A DNA stretch of 64,000 nt from Rosistilla ulvae (GCF_007741475.1 NZ_CP036261.1:62001-126000), one strand, 5' to 3'; positions 9,590 through 18,643 are shown, counted from the first letter of the stretch. Translations and numbers: made by a program. The notes: generated by a model from the letters alone, not told the origin.

Positions 9590-9690
9590 CCGGTGGTTTG
9601 AGCGGAGCGAATACCGCCCCCGAAGGTGCGCTGCTGCGCGACGAGCTCCGGCTACCATCGTTGGATCCCTTTGGGATGCTCCCCATCGCG
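9560..9690 (+). repeat. interspersed 'GTAGCCGG' mosaic repeat, short copy
   Basis: This stretch contains CCCGCAGGGATCCCAGACG, GTAGCCGGTGGTTTGAGCG, GCTGCGCGACGA, CCGGCTACCATCG and CCCTTTGGGATGCT. The same word set recurs at 16450-16790 and 27780-28145. It is palindromic overall (GTAGCCGG ... CCGGCTAC) and fills the space between fhcB and the XylR gene, overlapping the fhcB 3' end. Confidence 0.7.
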
Positions 9691-9699
9691 TCGCACGTT

Positions 9700-10869
9700 T
9701 TAGGTCGATGTCTTGGCCGATTGGCGATATTTGCTCGGCTGAACCCCGACGACATTTTTGAACGCCACCGAGAGGTATTCGTCGTGGCGGTATCCCGTGC
9801 GGCGAGCGATCTCGGCGAGCGAGAGATCGGTCTGCACCAGCAGTTGCTTGACCCGATCGATCCTCTGCCGCGTGATCTCCTCGTGCGGCGAGCGCCCCAA
9901 GATCTTGAGGAAACGTTTTTCGAGCGCTCGCCGCGAAACGGGGATCTCGTTCAGCACGTCGATCACTTTGATTCCGTCGCAGGCGTGCTCGCGGATGAAA
10001 CGGACGGCCGCGGCGACATCGGGATCGTCGGTCGCCAGGATGTCGGTCGATTGGCGAGTCTGGATCCCCAGCGGTTCCAGCAAAACCTTCGCCGCGCCGA
10101 TCGTGTCTCCCGCCATCATCCGATCCAGCATCGCCGCGGCTTCGTATCCGGTCCGCCGCGTGTTGCAACTGACGCTCGAAAGCGGCGGGTCAGCGAGGTC
10201 GCATAACAATCGGTCGTTGTCGACACCAAGCACGGCGATCTGTTCGGGGACGGCGATGTGCAGCTCGCGGCAGACGTCCAGCAATTGCTGCGCTTTGATG
10301 TCGTAACAGGCGAAGATCCCGATCGGATGCGGCAGTTGTTTGACCCATTGGGCGAGCCGCGCCCGTTCGCTGTTCCACGAATATTCGGGATCGTGGCGGG
10401 GGATCGAATCGTATTGGTAATAGGTTCCGCCGGCTTGCTGGACGTATTGTTCGAAGGCTTGTTGCCGCCACTGCGACCAATTGAATCCCGAATCGCCACA
10501 GAAGGCGAGGTGCCGGAAGCCTCGCTCGACAAGATGTTCGACGGCGATCCGAGCGATCGCATCGTCGTCGGTTTCGACCCATGGGACGCCGGGCAGGTGC
10601 CGAGCCGCACTGACGTCGACGACTGGGCACTGTGTGCGCCGGATCGCTTGAGCGATCTCGTCGGTCTCGATCCGAGCGATGATGCCATCTCCCTGCCAAC
10701 GTTGCAGCCAGTCGGGCGGCCGCGCGCCACGTTCCTGCTCGGGCAGCACCAGCGACCAGCGTTGATGTTGCTGGATGTAATCGATGATGCCAGCCAAGAC
10801 ACCGCGAGCGTAGGCGTTGGAGGTTTCAACCAGCAGGGCCACCGAGCGACGCTTTTGAATAGTCTTCAT
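9700..10869 (-). CDS. XylR-family transcriptional regulator (substrate-binding domain plus AraC HTH)
   Basis: A 389-residue protein. Residues ~8-275 form a LacI/periplasmic-binding-type sensor domain (VALLVETSNAYARGVLAGI; HLAFCGDSGFNWSQWR; IGIFACYDIKAQQLLDVC; VLGVDNDRLLCDLADPPLSS). Residues ~290-385 are an AraC/XylS double HTH with LSLAEIARRTGYRHDEYLSVAFK and GVQPSKYR. This is the XylR sugar-responsive activator architecture, very common in Planctomycetes. It is divergent from a Gfo/Idh/MocA oxidoreductase gene 254 nt away, a plausible target. The effector is unknown; a pentose or sugar acid is an inference from the family. Confidence 0.88.
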   Translation of the reverse strand: MKTIQKRRSVALLVETSNAYARGVLAGIIDYIQQHQRWSLVLPEQERGARPPDWLQRWQGDGIIARIETDEIAQAIRRTQCPVVDVSAARHLPGVPWVETDDDAIARIAVEHLVERGFRHLAFCGDSGFNWSQWRQQAFEQYVQQAGGTYYQYDSIPRHDPEYSWNSERARLAQWVKQLPHPIGIFACYDIKAQQLLDVCRELHIAVPEQIAVLGVDNDRLLCDLADPPLSSVSCNTRRTGYEAAAMLDRMMAGDTIGAAKVLLEPLGIQTRQSTDILATDDPDVAAAVRFIREHACDGIKVIDVLNEIPVSRRALEKRFLKILGRSPHEEITRQRIDRVKQLLVQTDLSLAEIARRTGYRHDEYLSVAFKNVVGVQPSKYRQSAKTST

Positions 10870-11123
10870 GGCTTCCGTTAGATTCCGTAGGTCCGCCGAG
10901 CATTGATCGTGCTACGAGGCCATTATGACGACTAGTCCTTTTGGGGTGTTCTGGTTGGGTGGAAAAACTCAAATGTTGTGCGCACAAGCTCATAGCTTGA
11001 AAATCGGTGCGGGCGATAAAATGTCCTTCGGTGGCGGTTTGTTGCTGCCTGGCTATCGTTGTGGGAAACGGCGGCTGCCCGATGAGTGGACTGAAATCTA
11101 AGATGTGTGACAGGTAGAACTGC
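10870..11123. promoter_or_regulatory. divergent intergenic region between xylR-type regulator and Gfo/Idh/MocA gene
   Basis: This 254-nt non-coding stretch separates two divergently transcribed genes and must hold both promoters. I see no clear operator dyad by eye. The downstream gene has a weak ribosome site (CAGGT) before ATG 11124. Confidence 0.4.
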
Positions 11124-12242
11124 ATGAACGGAAAAGTAAACGGGGCGATGATTGGGCTGGGGTTTGGAGCTGAGTTTTTGCCGATCTATGCGGCGCATCC
11201 TCAGGCGAACATCGGGGCGATCTGCCGCCGCAACGCCGCCGAACTGGAGAAGACTGGGAATCAGTTTAGGATCGAAAAGCGATACACCGACTACGACGCG
11301 GTCCTCGCCGATCCCGAGATCGATTTTGTCCACATCAACAGCCCGATCCCCGATCACGCCTGGATGACGCTCAAGGCTTTGGATGCGGGCAAGCATGTGA
11401 TGTGCACCGTTCCGATGGCGACGACGATCGAGGATTGCCAGAAGATCGTCGAGAAGGTCAAGGCGACGGGGCTCAAATACATGATGGCCGAAACGGTTGT
11501 CTACAGCCGCGAGTATCTGTTCATCAAAGAGATGTTCACCAAGGGAGAGTTGGGGAAGATCCAGCACCTGGCCGCTTCGCATCCGCAAGATATGGACGGC
11601 TGGCCCAGCTATTGGGAACAGATGATCCCGATGCATTACGCCACGCATGCGGTCAGCCCCTGTCTGGGCTTGGTCGATGGATTGGCGGAATACGTCAGCT
11701 GTTTCGGTTCGGGAACGGTCCGCGACGACATCGCGGAGAAATCGGGGAACAAGTTTGCCGTCGAAAGTTGTCACATCAAAGTCAAGGATAGCGATCTGAC
11801 GGCGCACATCTGGCGATTCCTATACGACGTTGCTCGACAGTACCGCGAGAGTTTCGATGTCTACGGAACGAAGAAGAGTTTTGAGTGGACGCTTGTGGAG
11901 AACGAACCGCACGTGCTTCATACCGCCAAGAAACCGGAGCCGGAGATTGCGGAGAAGGTGGAGGTCCCCGATTATGCCCATCTGTTACCCGCCGAGATTC
12001 AGAAGTTCACTCAACCGGCGGAGATCCACGATTCCGAACACCTCTCCTTTATCCAAGGTGGCGGTCATGGCGGTTCGCATCCGCACTTGGTGCACGAGTT
12101 CGTCTCGGCATTAAAGGAGGATCGCGATCCGATGCCCAACGCGGTGACCAGCGCCAACTGGACCTGTGTCGGAATCTGTGCGCACCAATCGGCGCTTCGC
12201 GGCGGTGAGATCGTTCGCCTGCCCGAGTTCACCTTGGGCTAA
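11124..12242 (+). CDS. Gfo/Idh/MocA family oxidoreductase lacking the EKP lysine
   Basis: A 372-residue protein with an N-terminal Rossmann nucleotide site (GAMIGLGFGAEFLP, residues 7-20) and a C-terminal Gfo/Idh/MocA substrate domain. The family acts on sugars, inositols or their derivatives with NAD(P). The usual GKHVxxEKP motif reads GKHVMCTVPMAT here (residues 89-100), so the catalytic-type lysine is replaced by Val96. His residues in ASHPQDMDG and HYATHAV could serve the active site. It is divergent from the XylR regulator. The Lys loss suggests either a subfamily with altered chemistry or a non-redox role; the substrate cannot be read from the sequence. Confidence 0.85.
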   Translation: MNGKVNGAMIGLGFGAEFLPIYAAHPQANIGAICRRNAAELEKTGNQFRIEKRYTDYDAVLADPEIDFVHINSPIPDHAWMTLKALDAGKHVMCTVPMATTIEDCQKIVEKVKATGLKYMMAETVVYSREYLFIKEMFTKGELGKIQHLAASHPQDMDGWPSYWEQMIPMHYATHAVSPCLGLVDGLAEYVSCFGSGTVRDDIAEKSGNKFAVESCHIKVKDSDLTAHIWRFLYDVARQYRESFDVYGTKKSFEWTLVENEPHVLHTAKKPEPEIAEKVEVPDYAHLLPAEIQKFTQPAEIHDSEHLSFIQGGGHGGSHPHLVHEFVSALKEDRDPMPNAVTSANWTCVGICAHQSALRGGEIVRLPEFTLG

Positions 12243-12483
12243 GTCGTCGCCCATCTTCCCGTTGCAGATTGTCGCCTTTCGCTCCGCGAAAGTGCGATCA
12301 GCCATTGCGTGTTGTCAACGCGAAAGGCGGCGATTGATGGTGCTGGGAAACAAGTTGGTTGGCGAGGAGCCTGGATGCCTAAGGGGAATCGACGCGGGGG
12401 GACATGCAAGATTTGCGCGGAACGCTCGGCTGCGACCAAGTCGTTCGCAGGCTTCCGCGCAACCTGAATTGTTTGGTAGCGCG

Positions 12484-12500
12484 GCGGCAGGTCATGCCGC
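12484..12500. terminator. possible bidirectional hairpin between convergent genes
   Basis: GCGGCA (12484-12489) and TGCCGC (12495-12500) form a short stem between the convergent Gfo/Idh/MocA and radical SAM genes. The following TTTCTATTT is only a weak T-tract, so termination is a guess. Confidence 0.3.
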
Positions 12501-12522
12501 GGGCATTTCTATTTCACCAGTT

Positions 12523-14352
12523 CTATTTGGCGTCGGCCATCGCTTCTAATTGAGTCAGCGAGCGACTCTGCTCCTTCTCGAGGAACGTCCGGCCGTATTT
12601 GACGTTCACATGATCCCAGGGGAGCTTATCGGTCAGGCCGTATTGCGTGTGGACCTGTTGGTCGATGTCGATCCCGGCGTCGGCGATCGCATCCCACCAA
12701 CGCTGGGCGTCCATGTGTTCGGTCCAGCCGTCCATTCGCGCGCCGCGTTGCCAGGCGAGTTCGATCGCTTTGCCGGTGCGGCGATCTCCGCGGCTGAGCA
12801 CGCCTTCCAGCAGGCTGGTGTCGATGTCGTGGCACTTGATGTTGATGCTGCGGATCTTCCGGCGGCTCCACAGATATTTGTGCGCCCATTGGAAATATTC
12901 GCGTCGCTGCATGCCGTTCCATTGATAGGGCGTGTGCGACTTGGGGACAAAGTTCGAGACGCTGGCGGTGACTCGCACATAGCGGCCTTTGACTTCTTTG
13001 CCGATCCCTGCGATGTGTTCGGCCATGTCGACGATCCCGTCGAGATCGACAGGCCGCTCGCCCGGCAAGCCGCACATGAAATAGAGTTTGACGCTGTCGA
13101 AGCCGTTCTCGAAAGCATTGCGACATCCGGCGAAGAGGTCTTCGTTTTTGATCTTCTTGCGGATCTGTTCCCGCATGTCGTCGCGAGCGACTTCGGGGGC
13201 GAGGGTCAGCGAACCGCGGCGTTCGGATCCGATCAGGGCGGGCAGCGTTCGCAACGTCTCGTTGACGCGCAGGCTGGGGACGCTGATGTTCACGCCCAGC
13301 GGCCGGAAGACTTCGTGCAGTCGTTTGACTAGCTCTTCGAAGTGCGGGTAATCGCTCGACGACAGCGACAGGATGCTGATCTCGTTGAATCCCGTGTTGC
13401 GATACGATTCCATCGCGGCGTTGATGATCGTGTCGACGCTGCGGATTCGCAGCGGTCGCTTGATGACGGTGCTCTGACAGAACCGGCACTGCCAGGGGCA
13501 GCCGCGCATGATCTCGATCGCGATCCGATCGTGGACGCATTCGACGTAGGGAACGATCGGGCGGGTTGGCAGCGGGATCCCTTCGAGATCGCGGATCACG
13601 CTCGGTTCGATCGTCTCGGGGACGTCGTTCCGCGTGCGGTTGAGCGCGACGACGCGGCCCTCTTTATATTCGGGTTCGTAGAACCGAGGCACATAAGCAA
13701 AGGGCAGTTCGGCGGCGATCTTTTGCAATGCGTCGGCGCGTTGCCGCACGCCGGCGTCTCCTTCAGCAAATCCCTCGGCGCGGGCTTGTTCACGCAGTTG
13801 CAGCCACATGTCGCAGATCAGCGGCAGCGCCGGTTCGCCGTCGCCGGTGACAAACATGTCGATGAAATCGGCCATCGGTTCGGGGTTCTGGCAGCAGGGG
13901 CCGCCGGCGAGGACCAACGGATCGGCCATCGTGCGCTCGGCGGCGTGCAGCGGGATGCCGGCCAGATCGAGCATCGTCAGGACGTTGGGGCTGCTGACCT
14001 CGTATTGCAACGAGATCCCAAAGACGTCGAAATCGGAGACTGCGGTAAAGGTTTCCAGACTGTACAGCGGCACGTTGTGTTCGCGCAGCTGCGCCTCCAT
14101 ATCCTGCCAGGGGCAAAACGCCCGTTCGGCGACCCAGTCGTCGCGGCGGTTCATCAGGGAGTAGAGGACCTGTAGGCCGTGATGGCTCATCCCGATCGTG
14201 TAGGCGTCGGGGAAGGCGAGGCAGATCTTTCCCTTGAGAGTGCGGTGGTCCTTGACGATCGCATTGCGTTCGCCGCCGAGGTATTGGGAAGGCATCGAGA
14301 CTTTGTGAAGAATTCGGCTCTCGACAAACTGCTTCCGCTGGCTGTTGATCAT
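12523..14352 (-). CDS. TIGR03960-type B12-binding/radical SAM protein
   Basis: A 609-residue protein. The N-terminal half resembles a cobalamin-binding-like domain (KICLAFPDAYTIGMSHHGLQ; VFGISLQYEVSSPNVL; LVLAGGPCCQNPEPMADFID). A radical SAM domain follows with CPWQCRFC at residues 285-292 (CX3CX2C). Partner residues expected of the family (SLSSSDYPHFEEL, GSERRGSLTLAPE, FMCGLPGE, SNFVPKSHTPYQW) are all present, as in YgiQ-like/TIGR03960 proteins. In some bacteria this protein is fused or next to a TIGR03936 domain; here the C-terminus stops without it. The biochemical reaction is not known to me. It stands alone on the minus strand. Confidence 0.85.
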   Translation of the reverse strand: MINSQRKQFVESRILHKVSMPSQYLGGERNAIVKDHRTLKGKICLAFPDAYTIGMSHHGLQVLYSLMNRRDDWVAERAFCPWQDMEAQLREHNVPLYSLETFTAVSDFDVFGISLQYEVSSPNVLTMLDLAGIPLHAAERTMADPLVLAGGPCCQNPEPMADFIDMFVTGDGEPALPLICDMWLQLREQARAEGFAEGDAGVRQRADALQKIAAELPFAYVPRFYEPEYKEGRVVALNRTRNDVPETIEPSVIRDLEGIPLPTRPIVPYVECVHDRIAIEIMRGCPWQCRFCQSTVIKRPLRIRSVDTIINAAMESYRNTGFNEISILSLSSSDYPHFEELVKRLHEVFRPLGVNISVPSLRVNETLRTLPALIGSERRGSLTLAPEVARDDMREQIRKKIKNEDLFAGCRNAFENGFDSVKLYFMCGLPGERPVDLDGIVDMAEHIAGIGKEVKGRYVRVTASVSNFVPKSHTPYQWNGMQRREYFQWAHKYLWSRRKIRSINIKCHDIDTSLLEGVLSRGDRRTGKAIELAWQRGARMDGWTEHMDAQRWWDAIADAGIDIDQQVHTQYGLTDKLPWDHVNVKYGRTFLEKEQSRSLTQLEAMADAK

Positions 14353-14496
14353 CGCTGTCTGGCTTTCTGATTTGATCCATAATGAAAGGGAACGAAGCGG
14401 AGGCCATTATAGCTTGATGAAAGCGCCTCGGAGCTGTCGCCGGTTCGTTGCTGCAGGGCTATTAAGTGTTTCAAACAGAAGCGTCAGTGGAAATGG

Positions 14497-14551
14497 AAAC
14501 CCGACGCGTAAGCGAGGAATTTGCATGCTTCCTCGCTTACGCGTCGGGTTT
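14497..14551. repeat. perfect 23-bp inverted repeat hairpin
   Basis: Arms at 14497-14519 and 14529-14551 are perfect complements (core CCCGACGCGTAAGCGAGGA) around a 9-nt loop containing GCATGC. It lies in the 339-nt gap before the Rieske gene, between divergent genes, so it is unlikely to be an ordinary terminator. It looks like an interspersed palindromic repeat. Confidence 0.85.
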
Positions 14552-14691
14552 TCAACAATCCCTAGACTCAAACACTGATTTGCCCTGTTCGTTGCTGGCA
14601 CCGACGCTTTCAGGGGCCTCCCCCTTGTCGATGCCCGCCTTGTCATCCCTAATTTGTCAGATATCCCCATGCCCTTGCAAGAGACGAATCG

Positions 14692-15009
14692 ATGAGCGAC
14701 TTTGAGACCGTTGGAAAAGTAGAAGATTTTGAAGAAGGCAAAGGCCAAGCGATTCCGGTCAACGGGCGGATGGTCGCCGTCTTCCGGGTTGGCGAAGAGT
14801 TCTACGCGATCGACGACCTCTGTCCCCACATGGGCGCTTCGCTAGCCGAAGGGCACGTCGACGACGAGAAGGGAGTCACATGTCCCTGGCACGCCTGGCG
14901 TTTCTGCATCAAAGATGGCACCTGGTGCGACAACCCGAAAGTCAAAACCGAAGCCTTCGAAGTCCGCGTCGTCGACGGCGAAGTCCAAGTCCTCGTCTCC
15001 GACGATTGA
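14692..15009 (+). CDS. Rieske [2Fe-2S] ferredoxin-like protein
   Basis: A 105-residue single-domain Rieske protein with C44-P-H46 and C64-P-W-H67 as cluster ligands (DLCPHMGASL and VTCPWHAWRF). This size and motif spacing fit the ferredoxin component of a ring-hydroxylating dioxygenase or the small subunit of NAD(P)H nitrite reductase (NirD). Neither partner enzyme is next to it, so its electron partner is unknown. It starts at ATG 14692. No signal peptide, so cytoplasmic. The gap upstream is shared with the divergent radical SAM gene and holds the 14497-14551 hairpin. Confidence 0.88.
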   Translation: MSDFETVGKVEDFEEGKGQAIPVNGRMVAVFRVGEEFYAIDDLCPHMGASLAEGHVDDEKGVTCPWHAWRFCIKDGTWCDNPKVKTEAFEVRVVDGEVQVLVSDD

Positions 15010-15053
15010 TCAAACCCGCCGCCAAATCTGCTGATCAAAGCTGTCGCTCTCCG

Positions 15054-15312
15054 CGCCGCATCAGCCGCAGAGCGGCGGTCGCATAAAGCCTGGCGGCGCG
15101 AGCCCAGGCATCGACGGTCCGCAATATCACGCGTCCCAGCAAATCCGCCGCGCCGCATCAGCCGCAGAGCGGCGATCGCATAAAGCCTGGCGGCGCCAGC
15201 CCCAGGCCTCGCGCGTCCAGCTCGATCGCGCGCGTCCCCGGCCAATGCACCAGCACACGCCCAGCCGCGGAGCGGCGGTCGCATAAAGCCTGGTGCCGCA
15301 AGCCCCAGGCCT
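15054..15312. repeat. three imperfect copies of a GC-rich 'CATAAAGCCTGG' repeat
   Basis: The motif GCGGYCGCATAAAGCCTGG followed by a GCGCGAGCCCAGGC-type tail occurs around 15071-15108, 15171-15208 and 15273-15310, each preceded by GCCGCRGAG. The unit is imperfectly palindromic (GCCTGG ... CCAGGC). It fills the gap between the Rieske and alginate lyase genes, where no gene is evident. Confidence 0.75.
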
Positions 15313-15314
15313 CA

Positions 15315-16037
15315 TTACATCTCTCGAACCTGCAACCGATAGATCACCACTTCGCCATACGAATCCTCGGCGTCCCCTTTGCTTGGGTTCGATTGCGTGT
15401 AGCAGCCGGCTTTGAAGTAGCAGCCTGCTCGCGCTACCTGCCAATCCATCGCCAGTTCTCCTTCGTACCAAACTTTGACGCGCCCGCCGCCGGCTTGGAT
15501 CTTCAAATCGAAGGGCGTTCCCAATGGGTATTTGCGGTCGAGCATCACCGTATCCAACGCATTGCGTTCGATGAACAGTTTTGTTCCTTCCAGCCGGATC
15601 ATGATCAGATCGTCTTGGGCGTCGTGGATCTGAGCGCAGACGACGTGCTTCTTTTTGGCAGGCGTCTTCGTGATCGCGACGCGCATCGTCATCGTATGGA
15701 GCGTTTGCCCGGCGGTGCTCCAGTCGGCATCCTCTCGGCCGCGTTCGATCATCTCCCTCAGTTCGCTGCGTGGGAATTTTGAACCCTTCGTCGTGGCGCC
15801 GCCGCAATGGGCGCGAAAGACGACGCCGTCGTCTGCCTCGTTGATGAAGAAATAACGCGGATCGACAAACGTCTTCAGATCGGGGGAGATGATCTCGTCG
15901 GCTCCGCCCGAATCATCGGCGTCGATTGGGAGCGTCAGTTTCCAGTTCGATAGATCCAGAAGCTTTGCCGGCGGGTCGGCATCCACCAGCGAAACGGGGA
16001 TCACCAGAGCGAGGAACATTACAACAAGTCGGGGCAT
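15315..16037 (-). CDS. secreted PL7 alginate lyase-like protein
   Basis: A 240-residue protein with a signal peptide (LVVMFLALVIPVSLVDA, cleavage near residue 20). The mature protein starts with LLDLSNWKLTLP and carries the three polysaccharide lyase family 7 signatures: RSELRE (residues 90-95), QIH (136-138) and YFKAGCYTQ (207-215). These hold the catalytic Arg, Gln, His and Tyr. The enzyme cleaves alginate by beta-elimination outside the cytoplasm, matching a marine algal-polysaccharide lifestyle. Length is that of a single catalytic domain without a carbohydrate-binding module. QIH rather than QVH often goes with guluronate preference, an inference. No other alginate gene is adjacent. Confidence 0.9.
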   Translation of the reverse strand: MPRLVVMFLALVIPVSLVDADPPAKLLDLSNWKLTLPIDADDSGGADEIISPDLKTFVDPRYFFINEADDGVVFRAHCGGATTKGSKFPRSELREMIERGREDADWSTAGQTLHTMTMRVAITKTPAKKKHVVCAQIHDAQDDLIMIRLEGTKLFIERNALDTVMLDRKYPLGTPFDLKIQAGGGRVKVWYEGELAMDWQVARAGCYFKAGCYTQSNPSKGDAEDSYGEVVIYRLQVREM

Positions 16038-16139
16038 AGTGGGGTCCAGTTAACAGGCGGTAGGGCCGGGGCGCGTTGGCGCCGATGCCGTCTCCGCGTA
16101 GAGCGTCATTGTAATGCGGCGCGAGTCGTGAGAGAGATA

Positions 16140-16440
16140 GCGTTTTCGGTGTTTGATCTGTTTCGGAACCCAAGCCATTGGGTAGGGCCGGCCCCTTTGG
16201 CCTCGAGTGTGTGTTGTTCGCGGCCGATTTCCCAGGGCGTTGCCCTGGGCTGGCGTATCGCCGCCCCTTTGGGCCTGATGAGACGCGAACCAATCGCTCA
16301 TGTTTTGGCTTCGATGGACAGCGGGCCAACAATTCGGTTTCGTTGCCCGATCGAATCGAGTGTTCTACGCCCCAACGGGGGCGGCCCTATGTCAGCCCAG
16401 GGCAACGCCCTGGGACTCGATGTCGGAAACGTTTCGGCTA
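16140..16440. repeat. interspersed repeat region with CCCAGGGC...GCCCTGGG palindromes
   Basis: Two palindromes, CCAGGGCGTTGCCCTGG (near 16229-16245) and CCCAGGGCAACGCCCTGGG (near 16397-16415), sit among words such as GGCCGGCCCCTTTGG, CCGCCCCTTTGGGCC and CCCCAACGGGGGCGG. No coding frame is convincing. It is the upstream half of an 800-nt repeat-filled gap behind the alginate lyase gene. Confidence 0.6.
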
Positions 16441-16449
16441 CCATCTGCG

Positions 16450-16790
16450 ATCCCGTCGGGATTCGGTGGCAGTTGCTGGTTTTGCCACAGAGAACTCAGA
16501 GGCCACCGAGGATTGGATTCGTGGCGGATATTCTCTGCGGCCTCTGTGGCAAGCGGTATCCCAAAGGGACTGCAGAAGGTAGCCGGAGGTCGTCGCGCAG
16601 CGGCGCCCTCCGGTACGCGGGAACCCCAACGCGCGATGCTCCCGCAGGGATCGCAGATGAATGTGCGCCCCCCGCCGGGGGCGGCGATCGATTACGTGAA
16701 CGTTTCCGGTGGTATTCGCTGCGCTCAAACCACCGGCTACCGTCTACGATCCCGTCGGGATTCGGTGGCAAGATCGTTTTCAAAATAGAG
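16450..16790. repeat. interspersed 'GTAGCCGG' mosaic repeat, long copy
   Basis: Ordered words CCCGTCGGGATTCGGTGG, TTTTGCCACAGAGA, CTCAGAGGCCACCGAGGATT, GACTGCAGAAGGTAGCCGG, GTCGTCGCGCAGCGGCG, CCCCAACGCGCG, CTCAAACCACCGGCTACCG and a second CCCGTCGGGATTCGGTGG. Almost the same words occur at 27780-28145 in permuted order, and part of them at 9560-9690. No gene is visible. Confidence 0.75.
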
Positions 16791-16840
16791 GGGCGCTGAT
16801 GTATTTCACGCCCGGACAAACGACTGCACCCAATGAAAAA

Positions 16841-16914
16841 TACCCTGAGCGGGACTCGAACCCACGACCTACGCTTTAGGAAAGCGTTGCTCTATCCAAC
16901 TGAGCTACCAGGGC
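16841..16914 (-). tRNA. tRNA-Arg (anticodon CCT)
   Basis: Read on the minus strand, the cloverleaf is complete: acceptor GCCCTGG/TCAGGGT (with G-T pairs at both ends) plus discriminator A; D-arm GCTC-AGTTGGATA-GAGC; anticodon arm ACGCT-TTCCTAA-AGCGT with anticodon CCT; T-arm GTGGG-TTCGAGT-CCCGC. CCA is not encoded. It would decode AGG arginine codons. Confidence 0.95.
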
Positions 16915-17074
16915 GGTTGATGGGGCTGATTATCGCTTGCCTTGCGGCGTTGGTAAACGGTGCCTGAGGATGAATTTCCAAATCGTTGTAGGCGATCGGG
17001 CGAGGGGTTTAGGTTAGAATCGGAGCTGCTCAATCGGTGGCGTTGGCTGCTGCCGACTTCTCGGTCCTCGCTGG

Positions 17075-18559
17075 ATGCCCGCCATGTCTTCGCTTCGAAT
17101 CGCCCTCTCTTTCAGTCTGGCAATGCTGCTGATCGCCTCGCCTGCTCTGGCTCGCAACTGGACCGATAGCACGGGAGCTTACAAGATCGAAGCTGATTTT
17201 GTTGGCTTCGACGGCTCGATCGTGCAACTGAAAAAGGCTGATGGTTCGATCTCGCGACTGCCGATCGCCCGATTGAGCCACCGCGATCAGGTGTGGGTTC
17301 GGGCGGAGATGAAACGGCAGGCCATGCCGACCGATGAACCGGCGGCTTCGGCAGCGGAGGGACTGGCGTCGACCGATTGGCCCGGCTGGCGCGGTCCGCA
17401 GCGCGATGGGATCTCGCGCGAACAGGGACTGCTGAAAGAATGGCCCAGCGTCGGACCGCCTCTTCTTTGGTCGTCGCGTGGACTCGGCAACGGGTTTTCC
17501 TCTTTGGCGATCGCCGGCGACAAGATCTACACGATGGGGAAAAAAGGTGGCCAGGTTCAACTGGTCTGTGCTAGCCGCGACGACGGGAGGGTGATCTGGG
17601 AAACGCCGGTCGGCGACGGCAGCGATCCCAATTGCACGCCGACGTTGGATGTTGAAGCCGGTCTGGTCTACGGACTCTCGCATGCAGGAGACTTGTTGTG
17701 CACGTCGGCCAGCGACGGCGCGGTCGTTTGGCGAAAGAACTTCCCCAATGACTTCGGCGGACGGATGATGTCGATGTGGGGCTACAGCGAATCCCCGTTG
17801 ATCGATGGCGATCGGCTGATCTGCACTCCCGGCAGCGATCGGGCGGTGATGGCAGCTCTCGATAAAAAGACAGGGGATGTGATCTGGCAGACGCCGATGC
17901 AAGAGGGAACGGCGGGGTACGCGTCGCCGGTGATCAGCCACGCCGGCGGGATCAAACAATATGTGAATCTGGTCGGCAAGGGATTGATCGGCATCCGCGC
18001 CGCCGATGGCGAGCCGTTGTGGCATTACCCTCGCGTTGCGAACACCACAGCCAATGTGCCGACACCACTTGTCGACGGGAATTTTGTCTTCTGTTCCAGC
18101 GGGTATGGCGACGGCGGCAGCGCGCTGTTGGAACTGAAGAAGCAGGGGCGGACGATCCGGTATCGCGAGGTCTATTATAAGGACAACCGCACGCTGCAGA
18201 ATCATCACGGCGGGATGATCTTGATCGACGGCAAGATCTACATGGGGCATGGCCACAACCAGGGCTTTCCCCGCTGTGTCGATCTGCGCAGCGGACGGAC
18301 GGTCTGGGGCGAGGGGCAACGCGGGCCGGGCAAAGGTTCGGCGGCGATCGTAGCGGCCGACGGGCATCTGATCTTTCGCTACGAAGATGGCGTCGTGGCA
18401 TTGATCGAAGCGAATCCCGGCGGCTACCAATTAAAGGGAGAGTTCAAGCCGGCGTCGGTCAACGGCAAAGCTTGGGCGCATCCGGTGATCGCGGGCAAAC
18501 GGTTGTATCTGCGCGATCAAGACGAACTCCACTGTTACGACATCGGTGCGGGATCATGA
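17075..18559 (+). CDS. secreted SHD1 plus PQQ-like beta-propeller protein
   Basis: A 494-residue protein with a signal peptide (LRIALSFSLAMLLIASPALA), then an SHD1-type domain (about residues 28-77: WTDSTGAYKIEADF, GSIVQLKKADG, ISRLPIARLSHRDQ), then a PQQ/BamB-like propeller beginning DWPGWRGPQRDGIS. Blades show A-x-D-G-R-V-I-W-E-T-P, TSASDGAVVWRKNF, KKTGDVIWQTP and RAADGEPLWHYP. WRGPxRDG is the hallmark of a large Planctomycete family of secreted PQQ-repeat proteins. No dehydrogenase catalytic residues are evident, so a binding or scaffold role is more likely. The ATG at 17084 is an alternative start. The thiE-type gene follows 84 nt downstream. Confidence 0.85.
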   Translation: MPAMSSLRIALSFSLAMLLIASPALARNWTDSTGAYKIEADFVGFDGSIVQLKKADGSISRLPIARLSHRDQVWVRAEMKRQAMPTDEPAASAAEGLASTDWPGWRGPQRDGISREQGLLKEWPSVGPPLLWSSRGLGNGFSSLAIAGDKIYTMGKKGGQVQLVCASRDDGRVIWETPVGDGSDPNCTPTLDVEAGLVYGLSHAGDLLCTSASDGAVVWRKNFPNDFGGRMMSMWGYSESPLIDGDRLICTPGSDRAVMAALDKKTGDVIWQTPMQEGTAGYASPVISHAGGIKQYVNLVGKGLIGIRAADGEPLWHYPRVANTTANVPTPLVDGNFVFCSSGYGDGGSALLELKKQGRTIRYREVYYKDNRTLQNHHGGMILIDGKIYMGHGHNQGFPRCVDLRSGRTVWGEGQRGPGKGSAAIVAADGHLIFRYEDGVVALIEANPGGYQLKGEFKPASVNGKAWAHPVIAGKRLYLRDQDELHCYDIGAGS

Positions 18560-18643
18560 TTAGAGAAAGGGTGGATGGAAAGGTGCGGGTTTTCAGGCAG
18601 GGAAAAGACCGAAGCGATCGCATCGGTATGGGAGCATAAAGGG

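Noticed and set aside
17030-18430. 466-codon minus-strand frame
   Set aside because: Antisense to the SHD1-PQQ gene; composition is His/Arg/Pro-rich with no family pattern.
18560-18643. TPP riboswitch before the thiamine gene
   Set aside because: The space is only 84 nt and lacks the CTGAGA-type conserved core.
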